A stretch of DNA of 64,000 nucleotides, from positions 1,341,001 to 1,405,000 of the forward strand of contig JAQPZY010001692.1 in the NCBI GenBank assembly GCA_029931535.1, in the 5' to 3' direction. The position numbers and the translations under genes are program-made. Position 1 is the first letter of the stretch, and each line of letters opens with the position of its first letter. Positions 51,726-64,000 of the stretch are shown piece after piece. Under the pieces are notes generated by a model. The model searched no databases. It was not told the origin of the DNA and saw only the letters and a list, made by a program, of their open reading frames with translations. The stretch is from Margaritifera margaritifera (taxonomy: Eukaryota; Mollusca; Bivalvia; Unionida; Margaritiferidae).

Positions 51726-54700
51726 AAAATCCCCACCCCACCTAAAACCGACCCGCCGATCCCACCTTTTTGGGGGTACGTCACCATATTTGTCGAAAGA
51801 GTGTCTGTAACTCCCGCTTCACCCTCAGTTATGAAATAATCTTTAGACTGAAGTGAATTTTATCGTCCAAATTCGCTAAGAAATTTGTAGCTGGTGTTTG
51901 GATATTTTCAGATGTCAATGTTACTCAATTATCATTCATGTCGGTGACTAGATTGTGTGAATGAACTAAGGACTGGTTACGCTGGTTCTTGGTTTTGAAA
52001 GGCTTTTATCATGACCAGCACTTCTAAAACAGGGAACGAAAAGCGCCATAGTACACAAGCGCCATCTGGAAGAGTAATTGGTGAATAAGGTTGATCACAA
52101 AAATGAGCAAAATGTGTGTGTAATAATTTGAAGGATGCTTTAATTTTCTGAATACATTACTTATTTGATAAGCTTAATTGAAACACTTTGTATTTTAATA
52201 GATGACAAAAGAATCGTTACTTTCAAAACTGTTTAGATATAAAAAAAATTGCGGAATTGACTGTAGGCTTTATCAGCTGATTGTAGTGACCCTTTTTTGT
52301 TATTATTAACTGGTTTGATTGTTTATGATACAGTAATTAACTTAAATAAACCGGGGCGTTGTTGAGTGAGTAAAATATGCTATATAATGATATGCACATG
52401 AAAAATTCACTTTAGCCCTCAGGCAAACTTACCGAACGTCCAGTGGTATATTTTGCGCACTTTGGCGGACAGGATGGATTACATGTCGCAATATATCTTT
52501 GTATTATCTGCATGTCATGCGTATAGCCGTTTCACTTGTATTTCGCACTAAATGTCTCAAAGCTGAACCCTTCTACATCAATATTCACCAAGACCATTAT
52601 CTTAATCAGTCTTTGCAACAAGTCGCCATTTCTGAATTACAGGAAATGGGCTGTAATTATTGTATAGGCGTGAAATGATACGTGTCGTTCAATCTAATTT
52701 AGATTTCAAAAGTCGATGACCTAAATGTGTAAGAGGAAATGTGCTCTTATGCAGTTCTGAAAGCTGATCGTATTCTTCCATAAGAAATGTGTGGCAGTAA
52801 TATATTCCATGGAAGTGAATGATTGCTCGATGTTTCAGTATCTGCACAGTCAGATTGTAATGAACATTGACCATTATTGTATGAACTAAAGACACGTGTA
52901 GTTCTGTCAAACAAAAAAACTAATCTATGTAAGTGCTTCAAATTGGTGTTCTCGCCATTAAAAATGCTCTCTGACATTCGTTTCCAAGGGAGGAATTTCA
53001 AAATTTATAAATGTCAGTCGCGTCAGCAAAGTGGTACGTTAGTATTCGAGTTTATTAACAATATTGTTCGGAACTAATTTGTGTGTTGCCTAAGTGAATC
53101 TGAATTGATCTTTTGAATATTCAATAAATCAATCTACACATCAACATGTATACTTTACTGCAATTATATGTATATTTAAATGTTGAATGATCCGATGCAA
53201 CAAAGAAATGTCCTGATGGACATTCGCAACAAAGCATGAGAGGCATCCAAACTATATGCAAATTTATATGATTGCATGATATACTTTTCTTCTATCATTA
53301 TTAATAAATTTAAATTAAGAAAAAAACAAATATTTATATTTGCACTATATCAACATCAGAGTACAAATCATATTTCTCAGTACATGCATATTTATATTTT
53401 TACAGAGTAATACGATGGCATCTGTACATACATGCAAAGTCAGTGCACATCGATATATCGGGGTAAAAGTGAGACACTACACTATGCTTTAATGTACCTA
53501 GAAAACATGAAAAGTAAGACATCAGAAATTTTCGAAACACACAAAGTAGATATTTACCTTGCTCACTTTAATCACTTTTCGCCAAATGTGCCATACCTGT
53601 ACGAATAAGTATGCACAAATCAACTGGACTTGGTAAATTGCTGATAATGTACAATCGGTATAGAGAGCTAGTCCACTTGAAACTAGAGTTCACTCGAGCT
53701 TCAATTAAACAGGCAAGGGTTACTACCCAGAATTGTGGAGTAGAGTACTCAGATAACACTAGGCGGGAGTAACGTTAAACTCAGATAGCTTAAGGTCCCG
53801 ATTGAAAACATGTAGCCAATCATTGGCTGCTTGACCTATATTTTGATTGGGTAACGTTAAACGCAGGAGAACATCAGTAAACGGTACAGCTAGATGTACT
53901 ATGGTGAAATTGGAGTTTCACCTGAACTTGGTGTTATATATATATACACATACACACACAGTGTTTCCGCTCACATTCATATTTTGTTCGCTAAATGGTT
54001 CGCGAAAACGATGATTATTTCGCCACTTTGGATAAAATTTCGTCAGCCTCAGTTTCCGATGTAGAATGCTAGTGCAAATTTTTCAGGATAAAACATAAAT
54101 GAAATTACAACGTATTCTTTCCGTGTAGATACTTTTTACCTCTTGCACGCTGACAGAAACTTGAGTAAATCCAGCATCCAAAACTGTACTCTAATATTTT
54201 ATAGAATTACAGCCATGAACAAATTGAAGTGCAGAGATCACCTCATATATTTATTTGAAGCAAAAGTGGTTTCAATTTTTAGCCATTCTGAGGCATACTG
54301 ATTTTGCAGTGATTGTAAGGGTTTACTCAAACCGCCATGGAGCAATGGAATCGACATATCTCTCAATTGTCTTTACAGTGTGTTACGGCATTATGTATTA
54401 TCTTTAAATTATAAAAGTTTTCATTTGGGTTTATAATCATTGTATTATAATTCCTTAGTTTAGTAGCATACGCTATTTGTAAAGTACAAATCAACATGTT
54501 TACATGAGTCATGCTAAGTCCAGGGAAAATCAATAATTATGTCGATCAGATTAACCCACAATGGTGAACCACGTGGTTATTCGAGAAGATGTATATGACA
54601 TGAATTCTATATCAACATCTGGTTGATTTGAAATATGGTAATGTAATTGTAGTGCAAAGGCACTTTTATCAGTATCACGCGCGACCTAGTTTCTGATTGG

Positions 54701-55255
54701 TTAGAATAACTTGTTTACTCGACAATGTTAGAACGTAGTTTTAGAGTTAAGGGTTTTTCTCTTTTGCGCAGTAAGAGACTAAATAATGCCAATATAACCA
54801 CTGAATGGGCATTTTTTGGCAGTTCATCAAAATCATAAGGTTATTGTTGTTAGTAAAATCAGCTGGTGAAAATCTATTATCTACATAGTACATTTTGGAT
54901 TTAAGTACTATTCTTCAAGGAAGTTAACAAAATTCTACATTCACAGGAGTTTACCTGGGATTAATAACATTTGGATTTAAAACTGTGTTTCTTGTGGCAT
55001 ATCAACACATTAGTGACTTCATTCGGAACAATCTTCCATTCGGAATACTTTGGATTAACTTCCGGATTATAAAAATTCAATAGGACATTTAGGATTATTT
55101 AGGAATTTCTAAACTGTAAGTTATTTTTAATTCTTTCACTTTGTTTGTTTGAAATATTTAATATTTTAGGAAATTAAATTTATATTGTAGAAATTGTGAA
55201 AGCTTGTTTGAGTAGTTCTTTCTTTTGTTACTATTTCTAACCCCTAGACGTAACA
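51722..55255. other. Nothing recognised
   Basis: AT-rich intergenic DNA. Short open frames here show no family resemblance or compositional sign of coding. Confidence 0.45.
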
Positions 55256-55610
55256 AGTGTATCAGATATAGAAAAGCATACTCCCTTTGGTTCATTCACT
55301 ATCACAGTGTATCAGATATCGAAAAGCATACTCCTTTTGGTTCATTCACTGTCACAGTGTATCAGATATAGAAAAGTATACTCTTTTTGGTTCATTCGGT
55401 GTCACATTGTATCAGATATAGAAAAGCATATTCCCTTTGGTTCATTCACTGTCACAGTGTATCAGATATAGAAAAGCATACTCATTTTGGTTCCTTCACT
55501 GTCACAGTGTATCAGATATAGAAAAGCATACTACCTTTGGTTCATTCGTCACAGTGTATCAGATATAGAAAAGCATACTCCTTTTGGTTCGTTCACTGTC
55601 ACATTTGAGT
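55256..55610 (+). repeat. 50-bp minisatellite, seven units
   Basis: Unit: GTATCAGATATAGAAAAGCA, TACTCC(C/T)TTTGGTTCATTC, ACTGTCACA. Period exactly 50 bp for the first units (55261, 55311, 55361, 55411), with one shortened unit near the end. Confidence 0.93.
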
Positions 55611-55742
55611 TAACATTATCTTAACAATAATGTAGATCGAAATAAATCCCACATGAGTAGTAAATGCTCCGCCAGATTCGGGTATTTTTCGCCAAATTAT
55701 GTTTTTCCCTGCATCTTGCGAATTCGGCAACCAACAGCGGAA

Positions 55743-55745
<3 letters not shown>

Positions 55746-55835
<90 letters not shown>
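55746..55835. repeat. TA microsatellite
   Basis: About 88 bp of (TA)n. Confidence 0.95.
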
Positions 55836-56172
55836 ATATCGTCGTTTGCACCCACATATAGATTCACGTGGTCGAACCAGGTTTGGACAGTTCCAGTCTA
55901 AATAAGATTGATAATTTTAGCTATAGTAACTCCCTGTAAACTCGTATCAAGGTATTGATATAATTTTCAACATATGTAAGAACTGAGTCTAAGTCGATAA
56001 TGACGTTGACCGGTTCCAAACCTGAAAGAAGAAATTGTTATCAAAACATGGACAAAGTATATAATATTATTTGCTGAAGACTAAAATCATATTCTTGAAA
56101 GAAAATTTGGATACTTTTGTGTATTTTATTACCGCCAATCTCATTGCAACTGTATCCAATTGACATATATAT

Positions 56173-56300
56173 ACCGTATATTCTCGAGTATAAGTTGGAT
56201 TCAACTGCATAGACCCATATCTGCATGGGCGTAATGCGCCGGCCGAGCTGGGTCTATGTTGTTTGCAGTTGAGCACGACTTGTACGCGAGTTTATACCGT
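56173..56300. repeat. Palindromic MITE-like element, copy 2
   Basis: ACCGTATATTCTCGAGTATA faces GTACGCGAGTTTATACCGT. The interior repeats the CATAGACCC...GCGTAATGCGCCGG...GGGTCTATG hairpin once. Same family as 42903-43116, which has two hairpins. Confidence 0.72.
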
Positions 56301-56309
56301 AAAAGTTGC

Positions 56310-57515
56310 ACCTTCTCTTTAGGGTATGAGAAAAAGAACATTTTTATATCTCTACTTTTCTGTCTGATTCGATCACGAACAAATTTGTGCAGTTTTATAT
56401 ATGTAATAGATGTGCAGTTCTTACCTATCTGTTCTCCAAAGACTGAAACATCCCGAGGGTTTGGAACCATTCTACATACTTGTTTTGTACGTGGATAAAG
56501 AAACAGTGGTTAATAAGGATACTGAGGGATTGGAGCCAATCTAAGCACGTGTTTTTTATGCAGATAAACAGAGATTAATTGATTTTTCTCAGAAAGGTCC
56601 AATCATTGCTCCATAAGAAGATCCCTTATGCCAGCATTCTTATGTAGCTTTGGGATATCTATTTGCGCCACTGAAATTTTCTGCAAATTTATTGACTCCA
56701 TCTCTCTTTCAAAACTAATAGAAAAACCAAATTTGAGTATTCCTGTCAATATCCTAATATCGTTCTAGATTCGTTTCAAATTAAATATTGAAAATAAAGT
56801 GGACAGAAATTCTATATAGAGGAAAATTTATTTCTTCTAATCCATAAAATGTGCTTATAGATTTGGAAAATGTCGAGACAATACAAGTGCTTCACGAGAA
56901 AAAACGTTTACACTAATCAAAATAGAGTTGTTTATAGATGAATGCAATAATTTAATTAGTTAACACGTTTTCTGTTGGATGAGGCTGTTCATTCTCGATT
57001 CATAGTCAACTTTGTAACTGATTTAGGCGTGAGAGGGAACATTATGTATGACCAAGCGTGTCCTCAACAAGCAAGTGGCGCATATTTGTTATCAATATTT
57101 AAACTTATCATTCAGTAGAGCACTATACGACTTCTTGTGTTCACAGCTATTTCTTCTTTTGTGATTTCCTCAGAAAATACAATATATACTCTGCTATGAT
57201 CTCCTCGTACTAGTGCGAACAGCGGAATCTCAAGATCATATACGGGGTCTTTCAGGGTATTAGCAAATACTTTTTTTTTATAGCAAACTATTCCTGTTGT
57301 GAACTGACAATAACTTATTTCGTTTGTAAACAAGATTTTTGCCAAATCTGAGGACATTTAACGCGATCTGCTGGTTAGGAAACAACCTATATTTTACTTT
57401 TGATCTTTTTCTTGTTCTGAAATTTCCTGGAATCTGTTTCAGCAGATTATTTCTAAACACCTCTTGTATGTGGACAGTCTCTAAACTGGCACTCAAAATA
57501 CATATAAAATCAAGG
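56310..57515. other. Nothing recognised
   Basis: AT-rich intergenic DNA without a supportable gene. Confidence 0.45.
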
Positions 57516-57517
57516 TG

Positions 57518-57518
<1 letters not shown>

Positions 57519-57573
<55 letters not shown>
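57519..57573. repeat. CA/TA microsatellite
   Basis: (CA)n followed by (TA)n. A separate (GT)n tract is at 58,151-58,170. Confidence 0.93.
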
Positions 57574-57574
<1 letters not shown>

Positions 57575-60500
57575 CTGACATAACAATTAGCAATCAAACT
57601 TTTCGTCATTGAAGAAATAACCTACAACAGTAAAACTTACCCGTAAAAACACAAGCAGAGATGAAACCTTAACTATTTACATTATTCAATGCGAGGGAAA
57701 ATATTTAAAAAGGTAGTTAAATAATGAAGAAAACAAATGAGATGATAAACAGTCTCCAAATGTGTAAACTACCTTTCTCTTTTGTGTTGGTATATGGTCA
57801 CCAGTGTAAAACCGAGTCAACGGTTTAATCACTATTATTCGTATTAACGTTGGATTGCGTTAACCTTTCATCTTTATTATTTCATACAAGAAACTTTTGT
57901 TCTTTATTAACCTATCTTGCATGTTGCCTTTTTCGTAGATTTTTTTTTATTTTTTACTATATTTTTCATTCATTTCGTAGGGTATTTTTCTTTGTACCAT
58001 AAAGTAAACACTTTTCTCTCTCATAACCTTTGTGTTAAGTTTGTTTTTGTCCTCACGAAGAGCTGGCCGAGATCGAAATATTGGGCTGCAATTCGTACCC
58101 GTGCCATTGTGCCAATTTTTCTTATATATATACATATAATGACACAAATAGTGTGTGTGTGTGTGTGTGTTTCTACGAGATAAAAAGTTCCTATGGTTGA
58201 GGCAAGCATCTACAGGTCGTCAATGTCGATGAAATCTATGGAAAACCGCCAGCAGGTCGCACAGTTCGTAATGAAAAGCAAGTCTATATTCACAACACAA
58301 AAATCTAATGAAGAAAAATTTGAAGAAACTTCCACTTAAGAAATTCCGAGGAGACGAGAACTGAATAAGCATCCGGGCCACGAAAAACACAAAAGAAAAC
58401 ACAAAGACACACGACCTCTCGATTTTGTTCACCAACTAAAAGCTAATGAAAAAAACCAACAAAAAAACAAAGGTTATCTACTGACTTTATCTGGATCACG
58501 ATAGCTTGACAAGATGCAGAACTGGTGACAATTAGGCTGCGAGTATTTGGAAACGTGTGCGATAACAAATTACATAACGAAAACATCCAAGCAGAGAAGT
58601 GGAGTTATACAGGGCAAACTTTCCGTTTTTCCCATCCATTCAGAGACGGATTTGCAAAAAATAATTTTGCAAAGAAACAAAATCAATATGTCCACGTCTG
58701 ATCCGTTGTTTTATTTACTGAGGGTCTTCATTCGACGTTACTATTAAGGAATCCTATCGGCCATATATGAAATTAAATGACGTGCATCCTCAATCGGAAC
58801 TTCGTTGGCCTTTTTCGTCACATGCTAGAAAATAAACTTCGGGTGTGAAACTGCTCTCCAAAAGTAAACTACTCTCGAAAATAAACAATTCCACCTCCTG
58901 CACTGACCGTTTGTCCTCGGAGTTAGCATCGTTTTGAGTTGTCATTTCAATCATTTTTGCGTTAAATTTTGGCGAAAAAAGATAACGAAGTTAGCAATGA
59001 CAGTGCTAAAGATGCTAGCTAAAGTCTTAAAATTTTCATATTTTCCGCTTCTTTCTGAGAAGTCCTAGAAGAATGAGGAAAAAAACAAGAGTATACGTTT
59101 TTGCAATATATTGGCTGATTTCAACTTGTGGCGGCAGTGGAGTTTCGAGAGAAGCGAGAGCGTTACACGGGGAACAGTTTGCTCAGGTGTAAGGTCAGCC
59201 TCGTTGAACCAAAGAATCATACTACTCTCAGTTACTAACTTCAATTTCGAAGGATAGCACCACTGCCACAACGCGGTAACGTTGGTGGTAAAATGCCACC
59301 TGAAAAAAAACGCACGCTTTGATAACTGCATCACACTTAATTTAAATCGCATTTTCTACGACTTTTTTCTGCAAGTAGTGGTGTTAAATTCTATCCTTTT
59401 AAGTTTTCAATATTATTTTGGATTCAATGATGGCAACAAATATGTGTAGAAAAATTTCGATATAGGGAGATATGTCATTGTAGTTTCACTTCTGCAAAGT
59501 TTTATCGATGCGCCTGATATCGGTAAGAGAGATCAATGAATTTACTAGACTCTCGTATTGCGAAGCTCTTACCGAGCCACGCGAGAGTCTGGTTGGACGA
59601 TACTAGTGTAAATAGTATCAATTTGTAAACTTTCCTCATCCTCTCGGTTGTTATTATAGGAATGGGTTTTTATCGAAGTGTAAATCACAGAGTAAATAAA
59701 GTTCTTTCAATCGTCAAATCAGCGGATTCCGTCAACAAAATATTCGATTTTAGGTTTCACGTAGTTTTCTTTCATTAGCCTCTTCACATGGCGCCAGAAT
59801 ACCAAACCCCATCTTCGCTAGCCAGGGTCGCTGACTCTTATATATAGTATTAAAGAATACTGTAGAGTGTCATAGCTGGTGACTGTAGTGATCTGAGAAC
59901 CTTTTGTCACTTTTGTCACTTGGCATGATTTTGCAAAATTTAATGTACTTACCAGGCCATTGCTTTTTTCAACATTAGGCTTGCCTTCTATTCCTGTTGT
60001 TTTAGCAATCGTTGTTCTTGTTTTTTTACGCATTTCAGTCTTTTAAAACAAAAATGGTGTCCAATTTGAGTAAGACTCATAGACCACGATTTTCAATAAC
60101 AGCTGGTGAAACATTGTTGAAGCAAAAATTCAGTAATTTATGACTGTAGCGTAAATCGTAAAGCCTGCCATATGCTTTGTTCGGCTAAAGATGTGAGTAC
60201 TGGAGTACATAAAGGACTGTGCGATTACGTTGTTTGAACCTCTAATCGGAAATTTTATCTGGGGTTGTAAATTTTGAAATGAAGACACGAATCGGAGGGG
60301 GCGAAGGGGGGTTTTAGTTGTTATGATTGTGTTCTTCCGTATGACCACTGAGTCTCCTTGTGCGGATCGAGTAGATTCGGCTCTAATTGGAAAGACGAAT
60401 TTGTTCCGAATAGTGTATCCTATGGGAGCCAGGCGAAATTGTGAGAAAGCGTCTTTCAGTGTGCTTGTGTAATTCTTTAAACTCAGCCTTCAATCAAGTT

Positions 60501-60640
60501 AACTTTTTTTTATCCTCTTATGTTCTCCACAGGACCAATCTCGAATTCCTGAATTTATATTACATTATATGATCTAGCTATTCCTTTTGATTTTTTCAAG
60601 TTGAAAGGTTGCATCTTGTGACCATACGATTTTGAACTAA
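57575..60640. other. Intergenic DNA, possible LTR relic
   Basis: 59,560-59,800 has an AATAAA signal followed by TGGCGCCAGAA, which resembles an LTR end and primer-binding site, but no partner LTR or pol sequence is present. Nothing else recognised. Confidence 0.3.
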
Positions 60641-60649
60641 ATAAAAGCA

Positions 60650-60835
60650 GGGAACGCTGTGGTTAGTGGTTAGCGTGCCGGACTCGCGACCTACCACGGG
60701 TTCGAATCCTATCATAGGATCAGCCTGAATGGGCTACAGTGGTGTGTCCTTGGGTAATGAGCTTTCTCCAATTTTGCAGCGGCCTAACTAAGCTACTAGT
60801 GTTGCTGTGCCGTAAAACACCAACTTAAACCAAAG
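60650..60835 (+). repeat. tRNA-derived SINE copy 2
   Basis: A box GTGGTTAGCGTGCCGG and B box GGTTCGAATCC in correct order and spacing, then a body ending GCTGTGCCGTAAAACACC. Same tail family as 7131-7320. Confidence 0.8.
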
Positions 60836-60839
60836 CAAA

Positions 60840-61404
60840 ATCAAGAACTCACCTCTTAATAATGATTGATTCACAATAATATTACAGGGAGCTTACGTTT
60901 TTTATTTTGTGCAAACGTTTGCCAGAGCGTGATGGAAAGGTTTAAGCCCAAGCGTTCAAAGTCTTTCGCCAATGCTCCTGCACAGCAAACCGTGTATGTA
61001 TCGTTTATCTTATATAATCGATAACGAAATACATGCAAAATTATTTTTGTAAATACACACACACACACACACACAAATAAAACTGCACTCTAGCAGCATT
61101 TGCAAGTTCCGATGTTTAATATGGCCGACATCAAAAATCCCACGCGTCAAACCAGCTAAAACCGGTCATGTCTGAATAATGTTTATAGCCATGGCAGTAA
61201 GTTAATACGTATATTAAAGTCATGTCACTTAAACTGGTGGGATTTTGTATTAAAATATATTCAGAGTTGATGTAGAAAATCATAATTCAGATTGTTGCAA
61301 TCAAGAGATACTTGAAGACATTAATTTTTCTTTTTAAACTATGGATTTTTGGGGGAAATATCGTTTTCAGATGACGTTACACAACGTTTGTTTATCACAT
61401 ACAG

Positions 61405-61437
<33 letters not shown>

Positions 61438-64000
61438 TTATTTAGATAGGATCAGCAAATAACTCAAGTAGTAAAGCATATATAACAAATATAAATAAGT
61501 CCATTAACATTGACATAGTACGTGTATAAAAACATCTGTAATACAAACGTACACAATTTACCAAGGATGACCCATACAAGTTTATAAAACTTATTTCCAA
61601 TGGGGTCCTGAAAATGACAATGACACAATAAACAAGTTTTATGCGTAGTAATATCTAACGTAAGCCTTTCTAATTTAAAATTGAAAATTAGCGAGAGAAA
61701 GACTCCAAATTTCAATTCCCCCTATCTGTATAGACCTGAAGCCCCTTAATTTCCTGCATCTCTCTACATCCATCGAATGTGGATGTCAGTGTGCGTGGAT
61801 GGACAGTAGGCAACAATCATTGGAATCTAAGGGTTCGTGGTTATCTCCTGTTAACCGAAGGGTCGATTAAGTTTTTATCGTCTGAAGTTAGGTTAAAGAT
61901 CACGGCTAATTTTCTAATAAGATTAGACGGTTAGCCCGACCATCGAGATTAGGGGATATGTATGAGTGACATAGAAATCATTTTGCAAAGAATTTTTATC
62001 AGACAGTGTAACCAGAACAGCATTTCCTTGTGCAAAACTTGCATACGGCTTCAGATTATAGCATTGTACTCTCAATGGCGCACTTTTCTTGAATCATGAT
62101 ATCGATAAAAAAAACATCAATCTTTCAATTATTTCTCCGTAAATCATCACACGAAAAAGCTTCCGCATTGGAGGATTAGTTTCTCCAATTTTAACATGAG
62201 AAATTTGTTACAAAAAACACGATCATGTTTTTGATTTTTACGGGAAGGGAGACAAAGTTCAGCTGCCATAGGGATTCAAATTCGGATAATCTGCATGATA
62301 GTCAGACTTACATACCACCAGACAAGAAGTTCCATATCATACCAGTGGTCTTACATATCTTGACAGTCACAGTCGTTCCACTTATCTTAATATTCATATT
62401 CAAATGTTCATTAGATACACCTCTCAAAGCTTCTTTGCTAGCCAATGAAGTCGATCAACTTCTCTGCTGACACTATACTTTTTAAGTTGAATAGTCCCTA
62501 ACATCTACACCAATATAATCCTTGACCTCTACAGACTGGAGCTATATAAAAAGAGATGACAAATAGGCTATATTAAATAGTACGATGTAGGAGATAAGAG
62601 AGCATGATGAAATCAGATTTTCAACTGTCTCTTGTGCTTAATTGCATACGTTTGAAAAGAATCAAGGTATCTAGCAAGCTTAGTGATCCTCTGCCATAAA
62701 GAAGAAATGTACAGCTTGTAAAAGTAATCCTTCTCAGGCCAGAAAAGCTGTATCGATTAAATGCTAGCATATATCGAAAGACATTTTCTCTCATTATGGG
62801 TAATCATTGGATATATCACATTGATTGGATGAATGCGTTATTGCATACGCTTAGTTATTTCTTGATTCACTGCGAATATGCCACTTTTTGAGATCTTAGC
62901 TATTGAAATAAAGATTTTTGTGCGGCCTTTAATGGAAATTAAATAAATATAAATACTTACAAATTCATTTTTCATTTTAATTGAAACGTAATCAAGATGT
63001 TGCTGTCACCTGAAATCGTCACAAAACTTACGACAAGGAATGGAATGTCACCTGAATGTTTCTCATCCATGCCTCATCTCATCGTTTTAGCTTCACCCAA
63101 TGACCAATGCTTTCTATCTCAGGTTTCGTAGCTCTAATTACTATACATTTTTCATGCAATAGTTTTACAGGTAAACTATATGTTCCAAGATAGGGCACGG
63201 CAAAGTGATGGAATGCACGTAACACCGGTTAGAAATTGTTAACAGTATATACGATAGTGAACTAAAAAAGTAACAACCGATGACGTTCGCAAAGATATAT
63301 ACAAGAGACACAAATGTAAATATTATGAGGATAAATATACAAATAATCATATTTTAATTGCAGCTGAATGTCAAAATATAAAGATAAGAATCTCAAGGGT
63401 CTGTTCAAATTTCTAAATCATAGGTTTTACATTGACAACTGTCATATTATGTATGCCAGCAGTTTTATTTACAATAGAAACAACCTATTTGTTGCAAAAT
63501 CTATAACTGTTTTAATTCTTGAATAAAATTACTTCGAAGGTAAACCTACCACTACAATAAAACGACAAAATAACTATTAATTAGTAATAGATACCACGTA
63601 TTATTTATTTTCGAACTTTTAGGGTACCGTTTAATGTCACATCAGCTTTTGGGACGTGATGTCTGATCGGATGAACCTTTATTTAAAATAAACGTGTGTT
63701 TGATACTGCAATATGTCTTCCTTCGTTTGGATTTGACAGTTATCGCGTTTTTTCAGAGTCCTACTCCTACATTTACATTAATCAATCAGGACCTAATAGG
63801 ATAATGGGCTCCAGAGGAACACAACATTTAAAAGCATTTGTTAACCCATATTTCTTTCACAGATGAATACACTCTTACCCCAGAATCCAAGAGGCCTTTT
63901 GCACTCATAAATCTGTTACAGATCAACACAATATAGGTACAGAATTCAGCAAGGTTTCTACGCCCATTATCCTTTGACAGATGAACACAGTACAGCCACA
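60840..64000. other. Intergenic DNA, no gene recognised
   Basis: Contains (CA)n at 61,055-61,074 and (TAA)n at 61,407-61,436. An 81-codon frame at 62,225-62,470 has a hydrophobic stretch but no recognisable family and no supporting context. Confidence 0.4.

Noticed and set aside
55653..55905. ORFs of 65-82 codons with Tyr-Ile repeats
   Set aside because: Translation of a (TA)n microsatellite.

Overview
The window looks like invertebrate animal nuclear DNA: AT-rich, gene-poor and full of microsatellites, tRNA-derived SINEs, LINE fragments and small DNA transposons. A marine invertebrate, probably a mollusc, is my guess from the SINE tails (GCCGTAAAACA type) and the transposon mix. That guess is an inference. 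No intact host gene is evident.

The left half (1-31,990) is dominated by Polinton/Maverick elements, the integrated forms of adintovirus-like animal dsDNA viruses. I see four. Element 1 (1-6199) is cut by the window edge and carries an inward-reading protein-primed DNA polymerase B (PolB), a CCHC zinc-knuckle gene and three small genes. Element 3 (7907-12390) is badly decayed: about 360-bp terminal inverted repeats (TIRs) enclose a recognisable PolB scrap. Element 2 (14103-31229) is end-to-end complete: AGTAGTATA... termini, about 440-bp TIRs and a perfect 6-bp target-site duplication TGCGAT. Element 4 (31236 to about 31990) is the tail of a major capsid protein gene plus its usual neighbour, directly against the right end of element 2.

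Element 2 reads, left to right: a small gene partly in the TIR (-), a coiled-coil basic gene (+), a zinc-knuckle gene (-), PolB (+), an accessory ORF, a BIR/IAP-type gene, three related accessory ORFs, two small ORFs, the FtsK/HerA-type packaging ATPase, small basic core-like genes, integrase with chromodomain, a small membrane protein, a penton-like minor capsid protein, a pVI-like protein, a remnant of the capsid-adjacent gene, an intact adenain-type protease and an intact small basic gene. Most genes are broken by stops and frameshifts, and the major capsid gene is missing. The element is therefore a fossil, although the protease and last small gene are still open.

The most striking observation is that seven gene ends in elements 1 and 2 carry histone-mRNA-type 3' ends: a 6-bp stem with 4-nt loop, usually followed by ACCCA or a one-base variant, then a purine-rich CAAGAAAGA-like element. 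Each lies 21-37 nt after a stop codon. PolB, zinc-knuckle and virion genes lack them. The same small genes have shared promoter modules (a 38-bp block ending in GCATATAAAG; a TGACGTCA site with TATA). This suggests a distinct class of element genes that uses host histone-type 3' processing.

The right half (32,000-64,000) holds a LINE C-terminal fragment (about 32,440-32,690), a reverse-strand LINE with reverse transcriptase (about 36,000-37,725), several MITE-like elements, a roughly 3-kb non-autonomous element (41,024-44,081), a decayed C2H2 zinc-finger gene interrupted by a 249-bp hAT-type insertion (46,671-46,919), minisatellites and long stretches in which I recognise nothing.
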